DNA of 16,987 nucleotides, taken from contig DLBD01000101.1 of NCBI GenBank assembly GCA_002494125.1, positions 1 to 16,987 of the forward strand. The letters run 5' to 3'. The position numbers were made by a program, and so were the translations under genes. Shown here in pieces: positions 7,983 through 14,293 of the stretch (its first letter is position 1; each line of letters starts with the position of its first letter). The stretch is from Ruminococcaceae bacterium UBA7030. GTDB taxonomy: Bacteria > Bacillota > Clostridia > Oscillospirales > Acutalibacteraceae. The notes beneath the pieces were generated by a model. It saw only the letters and a list, made by a program, of their open reading frames with translations, made no database searches and had not been told where the DNA came from.

Positions 7983-8320
7983 TGCACGAATTAGGTGTGG
8001 TTATCGGTCTGTTTGAAACGCTCAGACAGATTAAAGAGGAGCAAAATTTAATCGAAATAAAAAGGGTTGTGCTCGATGTCGGTGAGATGTCGGGCATACT
8101 CCCCGATTATCTCAGCGAATGCTGGAAGGCGGCAGGGCTTGAAACTGAGTTTGAAAAGACAACGCTCAGCCTCAACCGTATTGCAGCCGTAGGCAAATGC
8201 TCCTGCTCAAAAGAATTTGAGTTAATAAAAAACAGCCGAATTTGTCCGTATTGTCATAAAAGTGACTATACCGTTATTGACGGCACACAGTTTGAAATCA
8301 ATCACATAGTTGCAAAATAA
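7982..8320 (+). CDS. hypA: HypA, hydrogenase/urease nickel chaperone
   Basis: This 112-residue nickel metallochaperone starts MHELG; His2 with the N-terminal amine and Glu3 forms the known Ni(II) site. The zinc-binding loop has Cys73 and Cys75 and then Cys88 and Cys91 (CPYC). The first pair is CxC instead of the usual CxxC, a one-residue shortening visible in the DNA. The length is normal. Translation is probably coupled to hypB, because the ATG overlaps its TGA by one base and no good ribosome site is near. It is the last gene of the operon: the stop codon lies at the edge of a strong bidirectional terminator. The gene order hypB-hypA is reversed relative to the common hypAB order. Confidence 0.93.
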   Translation: MHELGVVIGLFETLRQIKEEQNLIEIKRVVLDVGEMSGILPDYLSECWKAAGLETEFEKTTLSLNRIAAVGKCSCSKEFELIKNSRICPYCHKSDYTVIDGTQFEINHIVAK

Positions 8321-8350
8321 TAACCTGACTTGTAAGCAAGTCAGGTTATT
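8319..8350. terminator. Bidirectional rho-independent terminator between hypA and ylmH
   Basis: A perfect 14-bp stem (8319-8332 with 8337-8350) closes a TAAG loop. The core pairing is TAACCTGACTTG with CAAGTCAGGTTA. Plus-strand transcription continues into ATTATTTGTATATTTT; minus-strand transcription continues into TTATTTTG. The outer base pairs use the last bases of the hypA stop (8318-8320) and the first bases of the ylmH stop (8351-8349), so one hairpin serves both convergent genes. Confidence 0.9.
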
Positions 8351-9065
8351 ATTTGTATATTTTAACAGCTACGATTGTTCGCTGTTTTTTTGTTGTCCGA
8401 AGGGGAGAGCATACCTGAAACCTGCCAAACCCTCGCACCGAGATTATATCTCCGTCCTGTGTCTTCTGCGATGGATTTTGACATAGGCGGGAATTTACAA
8501 ACACCCTGTCAGAAGAAAAAAGTTCGCTGCAGCTTTTTCTTGAAAGGTGAAAAACTCCGGCAATAAGATTGTCCGCACGAAGAGAGGAAACATTTATTTC
8601 GATTTCCTCCGGCTGATTAACCGCCGTGTCGGGAAGACAGTCAATAAGCGAACATTTTACAGTGGTGTGTCTGACTCTTGAAAGGCTTTCGCAAATGTAT
8701 TTCGCAATGCTCTCAAGACAAAAAAGATATGCCTTGTTTTCGCTTATTACAATATCTCCGAGAAGTTCTCTTTTTATTCCGAGGTTCATGAGTGCACCAA
8801 GAAAATCTCTGTGTGAAAGCTTGTCTGCGAATTTTGGTGCGCTTGGAGAAATGCAGATTATGCGTATCGGGAAATCGGAATAATCTATCTCGTCGCCAAA
8901 GCCCGCGACAACTCTTTCGGCGTTTTCATAACCGCCGAATTTAATACAGGGCAGATATTCGCCCTCGAGTATGCTTTGCTCGTCGAGGTTGAGAAAATCC
9001 GTAAATACTTTATAGTTTTTTTCAAAAGCACGGTTATATAATTCGTTAAATCTTTTTTTATCCAT
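8349..9065 (-). CDS. ylmH: YlmH-family S4-domain RNA-binding protein
   Basis: This 238-residue protein has the YlmH layout: an N-terminal alpha/beta region (DFLNLDEQSIL near residues 22-32, with the typical segment about sites of cleavage or dispersal of ribosome-associated tails being absent as a nuclease motif) followed by a central mixed region, and a C-terminal S4 domain from about residue 160 (SSLRADNLIAGVFHLSR, then DRVFVN, then DGDIISVRGFGRF). S4 domains bind structured RNA; YlmH homologues are linked to the division-cluster genes of Gram-positives and to ribosome-associated quality control. Here the gene is not beside sepF, yggT or divIVA. No ribosome site is visible upstream of the ATG at 9065: the 45-base gap to the previous gene is mostly that gene's terminator hairpin. 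I keep this start because the N-terminal sequence aligns with the family beginning. Confidence 0.85.
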   Translation of the reverse strand: MDKKRFNELYNRAFEKNYKVFTDFLNLDEQSILEGEYLPCIKFGGYENAERVVAGFGDEIDYSDFPIRIICISPSAPKFADKLSHRDFLGALMNLGIKRELLGDIVISENKAYLFCLESIAKYICESLSRVRHTTVKCSLIDCLPDTAVNQPEEIEINVSSLRADNLIAGVFHLSRKSCSELFSSDRVFVNSRLCQNPSQKTQDGDIISVRGFGRFQVCSPLRTTKKQRTIVAVKIYK

Positions 9066-9066
9066 A

Positions 9067-9101
9067 GCAAAAAATAAAGGGGTAGGATAGCCTACCCCTT
9101 T
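9067..9101 (-). terminator. Rho-independent terminator of the 9112-10032 gene
   Basis: On the minus strand an 11-bp G/C-rich stem (9101-9091 with 9086-9076, AAAGGGGTAGG pairing with CCTACCCCTTT) closes a four-base loop and is followed by a run of T (TATTTTTT). It starts 10 bases after the upstream stop codon and ends almost at the ylmH start, so ylmH must rely on read-through or on a promoter embedded here. Confidence 0.85.
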
Positions 9102-9111
9102 CTGAATTCAA

Positions 9112-10032
9112 TTATTTTACCTTAGCGCCTTTTGTTTCCATCATATATTCGTCTGATGCAGGGAAGTGAATATCATATGTTACAAGAAGTGTAGCCGACT
9201 TATCTTTAAGTACTGCAACGCTTGCGTGCTGTACTGCGATATGAGCCTCCATATGATAATCAGCGGTTGTGATAAGACCTGTTGCAGTATCAACAACAAC
9301 TGTTGCAACGCCGCCTTGATAGTTAACAACTACGTTTTCAGCGGTTGTGCCCGATGCCCAGCTGAGAATTGAGATTGACTCAACAGTTTCGTCGATAGCG
9401 CCGAGAGTTGAGAACATATGGCCCTGTGCATCTGCACCCTTGTGCGACATATTAACCTTTACAGGCTGAATCTGAAGGGTGATGGTTCCGTCGCCGTTAT
9501 CCTTAACGCTTGCGTCAAGAACATCGTCTTTAGTAAGACGCGAGGTCTGGAGCGACTCGCCGTTTTCATCAACGTCAAGGTTAGGATCTCTGTTTTCGCA
9601 AGGAGAAAGACCGTTAAGTCCGGGTGAATAAAGACCACCTACAACGCCGGGTACAAGACCGTTAATTGTTCCGTTTTCCTTACCCTCAATCATAATGTTT
9701 GAAACATTAAGGGTTTCTTCACCGAGAAGTGCGTACCATGTAACCGTGTTGCCCTGGTCGTCTATATACTCTTTTGTCTGTGCCTTGGTCTTGTCGTATG
9801 CTGTGTTGTAGTAGGTAACAACGTCCTCGATTGAGCCAAAGTCAACACCGCCGTATGTACCTGCTTCAAACGAAGTTTCAAGAACGCTTACGTCCTCTTC
9901 TTCACCTGAACCTGTATCAACAACCTTTTCGGGTCTTGTGATAAGGAAGATGTTAACGCCGATAGCAATAACAAGTAAAACACACAAGAATATGTTAAAC
10001 TTTGTAAGCTTTGATTTCTTTTTCATAATCAT
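9112..10032 (-). CDS. Membrane-anchored extracytoplasmic protein of unknown function
   Basis: I do not recognise this 306-residue protein. It has a Lys-rich N-terminus, one hydrophobic segment (about residues 12-31), a short acidic linker (GSGEEEDVSV), and then a soluble region of about 260 residues. The second half alternates short beta-like stretches (for example GGVATVVVDTATGLITTA and SATLLVTYDIHFPA), which suggests a beta-rich extracellular domain like those of lipoprotein-type sensors or carriers. There is no lipobox Cys, so it should stay anchored by the helix. Composition is low in Cys and Arg, as in exported proteins. Two in-frame ATG codons exist (10032 and 10026); the GGGG ribosome site at 10040-10037 is better spaced for the second. 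The gene has its own promoter and terminator, so it is monocistronic and possibly well expressed. Confidence 0.8.
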   Translation of the reverse strand: MIMKKKSKLTKFNIFLCVLLVIAIGVNIFLITRPEKVVDTGSGEEEDVSVLETSFEAGTYGGVDFGSIEDVVTYYNTAYDKTKAQTKEYIDDQGNTVTWYALLGEETLNVSNIMIEGKENGTINGLVPGVVGGLYSPGLNGLSPCENRDPNLDVDENGESLQTSRLTKDDVLDASVKDNGDGTITLQIQPVKVNMSHKGADAQGHMFSTLGAIDETVESISILSWASGTTAENVVVNYQGGVATVVVDTATGLITTADYHMEAHIAVQHASVAVLKDKSATLLVTYDIHFPASDEYMMETKGAKVK

Positions 10033-10062
10033 AAATCCCCTTTAATAGATTATTACTTATAT

Positions 10063-10091
10063 ATAATATACTAAAATAGCGCAATTTTCAA
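10063..10091 (-). promoter_or_regulatory. Putative sigma-A promoter of the 9112-10032 gene
   Basis: On the minus strand TTGAAA (10091-10086) and TATTAT (10068-10063) are separated by 17 bases, in the gap after the Na/Pi transporter gene. Predicted initiation near 10056 gives a leader of about 25-30 bases that includes AAAGGGGA. Confidence 0.6.
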
Positions 10092-10106
10092 TAGTTTTTG
10101 ACTATT

Positions 10107-11882
10107 TTATTTTACAGTGTATTTTTCGAGGTATTCCTCAAATGTCTGCATAAAGGATTTATTGTCGGAGTTTTTAACCTCCTTAAGATAGCTGTGCGTC
10201 TGGAAGCTTCCGTGTGAAAGCTCGATAATGCTTACCGCAAGGCTTGAACAGTGGTCAGCAATTCGCTCAAACGAGTTGATAATATCAATGAAAAGCATAC
10301 CCTGCTCAAAGTCGCACTTGCCGTCTTCAACACGTTTTTCGTGCTTTTCACGAAGCTCATATTTTAGGTTGTTGATTACCTGCTCAAGCGGCTCAACCTT
10401 TTTTGCAAGCTTAACGTCATCGTTTATAAATGCCTCGGTAGAAAGGTCAACAATCTCTTTTACTGCTTTTGACATAATATCAAGCTCTCTGTTTGCCGAG
10501 TCAGAGAAGTGGATTTTGTTTTTGTGCATTCTTCTTTTTGTTTTAAGAATGTTATAGCCGTAGTCGCCGATACGCTCAAAATTACCGATTGAGTGGGTAA
10601 GCTTGTTAAGTCTTACCGAGTCGTATATACTCAAATTCATTGTGCTGATTTTTACAAGGTAGGTTTCAAGCTCATCCTCATAGTTATCAAGCTGCTTTTC
10701 GATATCTTTAATACGGGCGTCTTTGTCACGGTTGAAAAGCTTGATAAAATCAAGGCTTAAATAGATATTCTCTTTTGCGAGCTTCGCCATATCGTCGCAC
10801 TGCTCTTTAACCTTGTCAAGTGCATAAGACGGTGATAGAAGGAAACGCTCGTCAACAAGACCGCTTGCTTCGGATTCACTCTTATGCGCTTTTTCGTTCT
10901 CTGATTCGGGAATGATAATATACATAAGCTTTTCAAGCTGCTTGCCGAACGGAAAGAGGATAAGAGTTGTAAATATGTTAAATACCGAGTGGATTATAGC
11001 AATTGAAACGGCGTTAACCTGTGCGTCAACAAACGGAAGTCCTCCGATTATAAAGTCAGCGCCGTAAAAGCAGAGCATTGCCGCTATTGCGCCGAGCACG
11101 CTGTATATAAGATAAACTCCCGCCGTTCTTTTTGCATTTTTGCTTGTTCCGATTGAAGAGAGAAGAACGGGAACGCATGCACCGATATTCTGACCGAGAA
11201 TAATCGGAAACGCTGCACCGACAGTAATTGAGCCTGTTACCGAGAGCGCCTGCAAAATACCGACTGACGCGGACGAGCTTTGCACGATTGCAGTAAGAAC
11301 TGTTCCGGCAATAAGGCCGAGTAAAGGATTTGAAAACTTTGTAAGTAAGCCTGTGAATTCGGGTATGTTTTTAAGTCCTTCAACAGAACCGCTCATGGTT
11401 TGCATTCCTATTAAAAGCACTGCAAAGCCAAGAAGAATTGAACCGATATTCTTCTTTTTCTCACTCTTGAAGAACATAAAGAGAATGATGCCTATAAGAG
11501 CAAGAACAGGAGCAAAGGAGCTTGGTTTGAAAAGACTTAAAATAATACTGCCGTTACCCTGAATATTTGTGAGCGATAAAAGCCATGCGGTTACCGTTGT
11601 GCCTATATGGGCGCCCATTATAATTCCGATAACCTGTCCGAGCTGCATAATCCCGCTGTTTACGAAGCCGACAGCCATAACCGTTACAGCGCTTGACGAC
11701 TGAATAATACCCGTTACGATTGTACCGAGTATTAAGCCCTTAAAACGGGTGTTCGTCATTTTTTCAAGTATGCTTTCAAGCTTACCGCCGCTGACCTTTT
11801 CAAGTCCGATTCCCATCGTTTTCATACCGAAGAGGAACAGGGCAAGTCCGCTTACAAAGGTCAATACATCAAAAATTGTCAT
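10107..11882 (-). CDS. Na/Pi-cotransporter family protein with C-terminal PhoU-like domain (NptA/YjbB type)
   Basis: This 591-residue membrane protein carries the duplicated QSSS signature of Na+/phosphate cotransporters: Gln61 in GIIQSSSAVT and Gln201 in AIVQSSSASVG. Each lies in a hydrophobic half of the roughly 310-residue membrane part. From about residue 345 the protein is a charged all-helical region resembling PhoU, which is typical of bacterial members and probably acts as a cytosolic regulatory domain. Homologues such as E. coli YjbB are thought to export phosphate when cytosolic phosphate is high; uptake is also possible. The ATG is preceded by AGGAGA about six bases upstream. The PHP gene stops only 12 bases before, so it is the third gene of that operon. 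The link to phosphate-releasing enzymes nearby fits phosphate export, but this is inference. Confidence 0.9.
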   Translation of the reverse strand: MTIFDVLTFVSGLALFLFGMKTMGIGLEKVSGGKLESILEKMTNTRFKGLILGTIVTGIIQSSSAVTVMAVGFVNSGIMQLGQVIGIIMGAHIGTTVTAWLLSLTNIQGNGSIILSLFKPSSFAPVLALIGIILFMFFKSEKKKNIGSILLGFAVLLIGMQTMSGSVEGLKNIPEFTGLLTKFSNPLLGLIAGTVLTAIVQSSSASVGILQALSVTGSITVGAAFPIILGQNIGACVPVLLSSIGTSKNAKRTAGVYLIYSVLGAIAAMLCFYGADFIIGGLPFVDAQVNAVSIAIIHSVFNIFTTLILFPFGKQLEKLMYIIIPESENEKAHKSESEASGLVDERFLLSPSYALDKVKEQCDDMAKLAKENIYLSLDFIKLFNRDKDARIKDIEKQLDNYEDELETYLVKISTMNLSIYDSVRLNKLTHSIGNFERIGDYGYNILKTKRRMHKNKIHFSDSANRELDIMSKAVKEIVDLSTEAFINDDVKLAKKVEPLEQVINNLKYELREKHEKRVEDGKCDFEQGMLFIDIINSFERIADHCSSLAVSIIELSHGSFQTHSYLKEVKNSDNKSFMQTFEEYLEKYTVK

Positions 11883-11894
11883 ATGGTTCTCCTG

Positions 11895-12848
11895 TTAATA
11901 TTTGCAGTAAATCGGCGAAGTTATCGCCATATGCTTTTTTACCGAGTCAATTTCTCCCCAAAGCTCAGCGCGGTACCACTTGCCTTTTTCAAGTGTGATT
12001 TGCGCCTTCGTTTCATTACAGGGGATTTCAAGGGCGGTTTCACCACCGTTTGTAATAATCTTTATTGTGTTATATTTTATCCTTTCGTCGTGAAGCTTTT
12101 CACGGCGAAGGTTAAAATCAGTTTCAAATAAAAGAGTTGCTTTTCCCTCGGGAACCGTGTCGCCGAGACGGTATTGCTTTTCGCCCGACAAAACGCTCAT
12201 AAAAAAGCCGAAGCCGCCTGAAACAACGCTTCTTCCGTTTCTTATTGCGTCAAGCGCCGCTTCTTCGCACACATCGCCGTCAATATCAAGATATGTGCAG
12301 CCATAGTGACCGTACGGGGAAATGCCGTGCCAGTCCCTGCCGTATGTCGCGGCAAGTTTATAGCCCTTATCAAGAAGCGAGGTCCAGAATATGTGCGCCA
12401 TATCGTTTTCATATGAAAAGCTCCTGAGGTTGTCATGGAGTATTTCCATATAATCCACTTGCGACCAGTCCCTAACCTCAAACTCCCATCTGCCGCCTGT
12501 GCATACGGGAGAGCCAATCTGGCAAGGGTGTGCAACGCCGACAAGTCCGCCCTGCGCTTTTATCTCTTTTATCTTGTCGTCTATATTATAAGGTTTAACC
12601 TCACGCCAGTCAACAAATTTTTTGCACCCCAAAACAAGCATATGACCGAAATAAGTCGTCCACTCAATTCCTCTTATTGCAGGGATAATGCTGTCGTTAA
12701 GCTCGTCCCAGCCCGAAACGGTGTTGTGGTCGGTTAATGCGATAAGCGAAAGTCCGTCATCTTTTGCGGCGTTTTGAAGCTCGCTTACCTGAAAACTTCC
12801 GTCAGAATGTACGGTGTGGCAGTGAAGCTCACAAGGATACCAGCTCAT
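11895..12848 (-). CDS. PHP-domain metallo-phosphoesterase (CehA/McbA-like family)
   Basis: This 317-residue protein has the metal ligands of the polymerase and histidinol phosphatase (PHP) fold: His9, His11 and Asp16 in HCHTVHSDG, Asp40-His41 in ALTDHNT, Glu62 in GIEWTT, His69 in FGHMLVLG, His107 in VAHPC, and Asp172 and His174 in GRDWHG. These fit a bi- or trinuclear metal centre cleaving phosphoester bonds; the CehA/McbA branch also includes carbamate hydrolases. Residues about 235-317 look like a C-terminal beta-rich extension. There is no signal peptide, so it should be cytosolic. Its ATG overlaps the TGA of the preceding small gene (ATGA), and the Na/Pi transporter gene follows at 12 bases, so the three genes should be translated together. 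The substrate is unknown. Confidence 0.88.
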   Translation of the reverse strand: MSWYPCELHCHTVHSDGSFQVSELQNAAKDDGLSLIALTDHNTVSGWDELNDSIIPAIRGIEWTTYFGHMLVLGCKKFVDWREVKPYNIDDKIKEIKAQGGLVGVAHPCQIGSPVCTGGRWEFEVRDWSQVDYMEILHDNLRSFSYENDMAHIFWTSLLDKGYKLAATYGRDWHGISPYGHYGCTYLDIDGDVCEEAALDAIRNGRSVVSGGFGFFMSVLSGEKQYRLGDTVPEGKATLLFETDFNLRREKLHDERIKYNTIKIITNGGETALEIPCNETKAQITLEKGKWYRAELWGEIDSVKKHMAITSPIYCKY

Positions 12849-13285
12849 AGTTCCACCCCCTGTACAACAAGTGAATAGTCTACATCACAGCACACGCAGT
12901 GAACGTTTACGCAAACGCACCACAATCCTTCTTTTATTTCGGTTTTGATAAAGCCGGGTGAAGAAAGCTTTTCGCTTATTATATGCTCCTGCGTGCTGTC
13001 CTGTCGGTGGGCAGCGCCTATGTAGTTTGAGTTTTCGTCAACCGAAATTGTCAGCAGATTGTTTACCGGCAGATATTCATTTGGTCTGCCTACAAGCGGT
13101 TCGTTGTATTTTTCAAAGCATTCCTTGATTTCCTTAATCGCTTTGCTTCTGCTTGAAAGAGTTTTCGGCGAATACGAAAAGCTCAGCTTTATACACTTAA
13201 GTCCGTCGGGAACTGTAAAGGTGTGATAAATATTAGTTTTGTCGTTGTCGGGAGTCAGCCGACCTTTTACATTAAGAAGTATCAT
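12845..13285 (-). CDS. Small protein, probable detached beta-sandwich domain of a PHP hydrolase
   Basis: The protein has 146 residues from the ATG at 13285. An upstream in-frame ATG at 13342 is rejected because a strong promoter lies between the two, while GGAGAG sits five bases before 13285. The sequence begins KGRLTPDND, followed by FTVPDG and KLSFSYSP, and ends GLWCVCVNVHCVCCDVDYSLVV. This pattern (glycan-like strand, 'VP-G' turn, terminal 'G-W-V' strand) recalls the N-terminal beta-sandwich domain that is fused to the PHP domain in many CehA-like proteins. Here it is a separate gene whose stop overlaps the PHP start by four bases. A role as a binding or stabilising partner of the PHP enzyme is likely but inferred. 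Five Cys residues cluster near the C-terminus (C-x-C, C-x-CC), which is unusual and could bind metal. Confidence 0.75.
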   Translation of the reverse strand: MILLNVKGRLTPDNDKTNIYHTFTVPDGLKCIKLSFSYSPKTLSSRSKAIKEIKECFEKYNEPLVGRPNEYLPVNNLLTISVDENSNYIGAAHRQDSTQEHIISEKLSSPGFIKTEIKEGLWCVCVNVHCVCCDVDYSLVVQGVEL

Positions 13286-13313
13286 ATTTTCTCTCCGTTT
13301 TCCGTCACTTAAA

Positions 13314-13342
13314 ATTATATAATATAATGTTATCATTTTCAA
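13314..13342 (-). promoter_or_regulatory. Putative sigma-A promoter of the beta-sandwich/PHP/Na-Pi operon
   Basis: On the minus strand TTGAAA (13342-13337) and a perfect TATAAT (13319-13314) are spaced by 17 bases. Initiation near 13307 gives a leader of about 22 bases with GGAGAG just before the ATG at 13285. The -35 box abuts that of the divergent plus-strand promoter. Confidence 0.72.
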
Positions 13343-13371
13343 TTGATATTATTGAATAAAAATGTTATATT
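13343..13371 (+). promoter_or_regulatory. Putative sigma-A promoter of the PI-PLC/GH43/GH3 operon
   Basis: TTGATA (13343-13348) and TATATT (13366-13371) are spaced by 17 bases. Initiation near 13378 leaves a very short leader in which GGTGAT (13379-13384) precedes the ATG at 13388. This placement rules out the in-frame ATG at 13343 as a start. Confidence 0.62.
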
Positions 13372-13387
13372 GTTTTTGGTGATATGT

Positions 13388-14293
13388 ATGAAAAGAGAAA
13401 AGCTTGACAGCCGATGCTGGATGAAAAACATTGACGACAGTAAAGAGGTTTTAAGCCTGAATCTTGCAGGCACTCACGACTGCGTTGCAAGATATGTTCA
13501 GTTTTCAAGGCTTGCAAGGTGTCAGAGCCTTAGCATATATCACCAGCTTTTAATCGGCATAAGAGGGCTTGACATAAGAGTTAAAAGCGACGGAGAAAGG
13601 CTTTTGATGGTGCACGGAAATGCAAACGCTTATAATAATGCGCTGCGCCTTGGCGGTCAGATGGATATGGTTGACGTTCTTGCAGACTGCTACCGCTTTC
13701 TTGAGCGTTTTCCGAGCGAGTGCATTGTTTTTCAGTTCAAAAACGATAGCAATCTTGAAAGGGAAAAATGCTTTAACAACCTTTATAACACATATATAAA
13801 AAAGAATAAAAAAGCATGGTTTCTTGAAAACAGAAGTCCGTCGATTAAAGAGGCGCGAGGAAAAATAATTCTCCTTCGCAGATGTAAAATGGAGGAGAGG
13901 GAAGAGTATACCGATATGAATACGGGCATTGACTTTTCCCGCTGGGTTGAACAGGATGACGCTGTAAACGAACCGCTTTATCTTGAAACGCTCGGAAAAC
14001 ACAGTATGACCTTTTATATTCAGGACCGATACGCATATAAGCCTGAGCCGAGATGGAATGAGGTTATAGTGCCTTTTCTTGAAGAGCGCAAGAAATTTGA
14101 CGGCACTTATGTAATAAACTATCTCTCAACCGCCGGAGGTATAAAAGGACCGTATGAAAATTCAAAATATATCAATCCGAGGTTTATGGATTATCCGCTG
14201 GAAAAAGGTGTTTACTACGGAATGACATATATTGATTTTCCTTCAAAGGAGCTTGTTGAAAAGATAATTAATTCAAACGGTGATTTGTTATGA
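13388..14293 (+). CDS. PI-PLC X-domain-like phosphodiesterase, no signal peptide
   Basis: This 301-residue protein resembles bacterial phosphatidylinositol-specific phospholipase C. From the ATG at 13388, the conserved catalytic set is visible: His30-Asp31 in AGTHDC, Asp62 and Arg64 in RGLDIRV, and His76 in MVHGN; the spacing is close to that of the characterised Bacillus enzyme. The rest is a TIM-barrel-sized sequence with aromatic-rich loops. Known enzymes use the two His residues to cleave phosphatidylinositol or GPI by cyclic phosphate formation. Unlike those it has no export signal; a hydrophobic N-terminal stretch appears only if translation began at 13343, inside the promoter. It is the first gene of the operon, and its TGA overlaps the GH43-like start (ATGA). 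A cytosolic site suggests a soluble glycerophospho- or phosphoinositol-glycan substrate; this is inference. Confidence 0.8.
   Translation: MKREKLDSRCWMKNIDDSKEVLSLNLAGTHDCVARYVQFSRLARCQSLSIYHQLLIGIRGLDIRVKSDGERLLMVHGNANAYNNALRLGGQMDMVDVLADCYRFLERFPSECIVFQFKNDSNLEREKCFNNLYNTYIKKNKKAWFLENRSPSIKEARGKIILLRRCKMEEREEYTDMNTGIDFSRWVEQDDAVNEPLYLETLGKHSMTFYIQDRYAYKPEPRWNEVIVPFLEERKKFDGTYVINYLSTAGGIKGPYENSKYINPRFMDYPLEKGVYYGMTYIDFPSKELVEKIINSNGDLL

Noticed and set aside
10072..10109. Inverted repeats after the Na/Pi transporter gene (TAAAATAG/CTATTTTA and AATAGT/ACTATT)
   Set aside because: The stems are short, A/T-only and lack a T-run on the minus strand, and they overlap the promoter of the next gene, so a terminator call is not supported.
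13286..13342. N-terminal extension of the beta-sandwich protein from an ATG at 13342
   Set aside because: A TTGAAA-N17-TATAAT promoter lies within it, and a good ribosome site precedes the internal ATG at 13285.
13343..13387. N-terminal extension of the PI-PLC-like protein that would look like a short signal peptide
   Set aside because: The extension coincides with the -35 to -10 region of its promoter and has no ribosome site; GGTGAT precedes the ATG at 13388.
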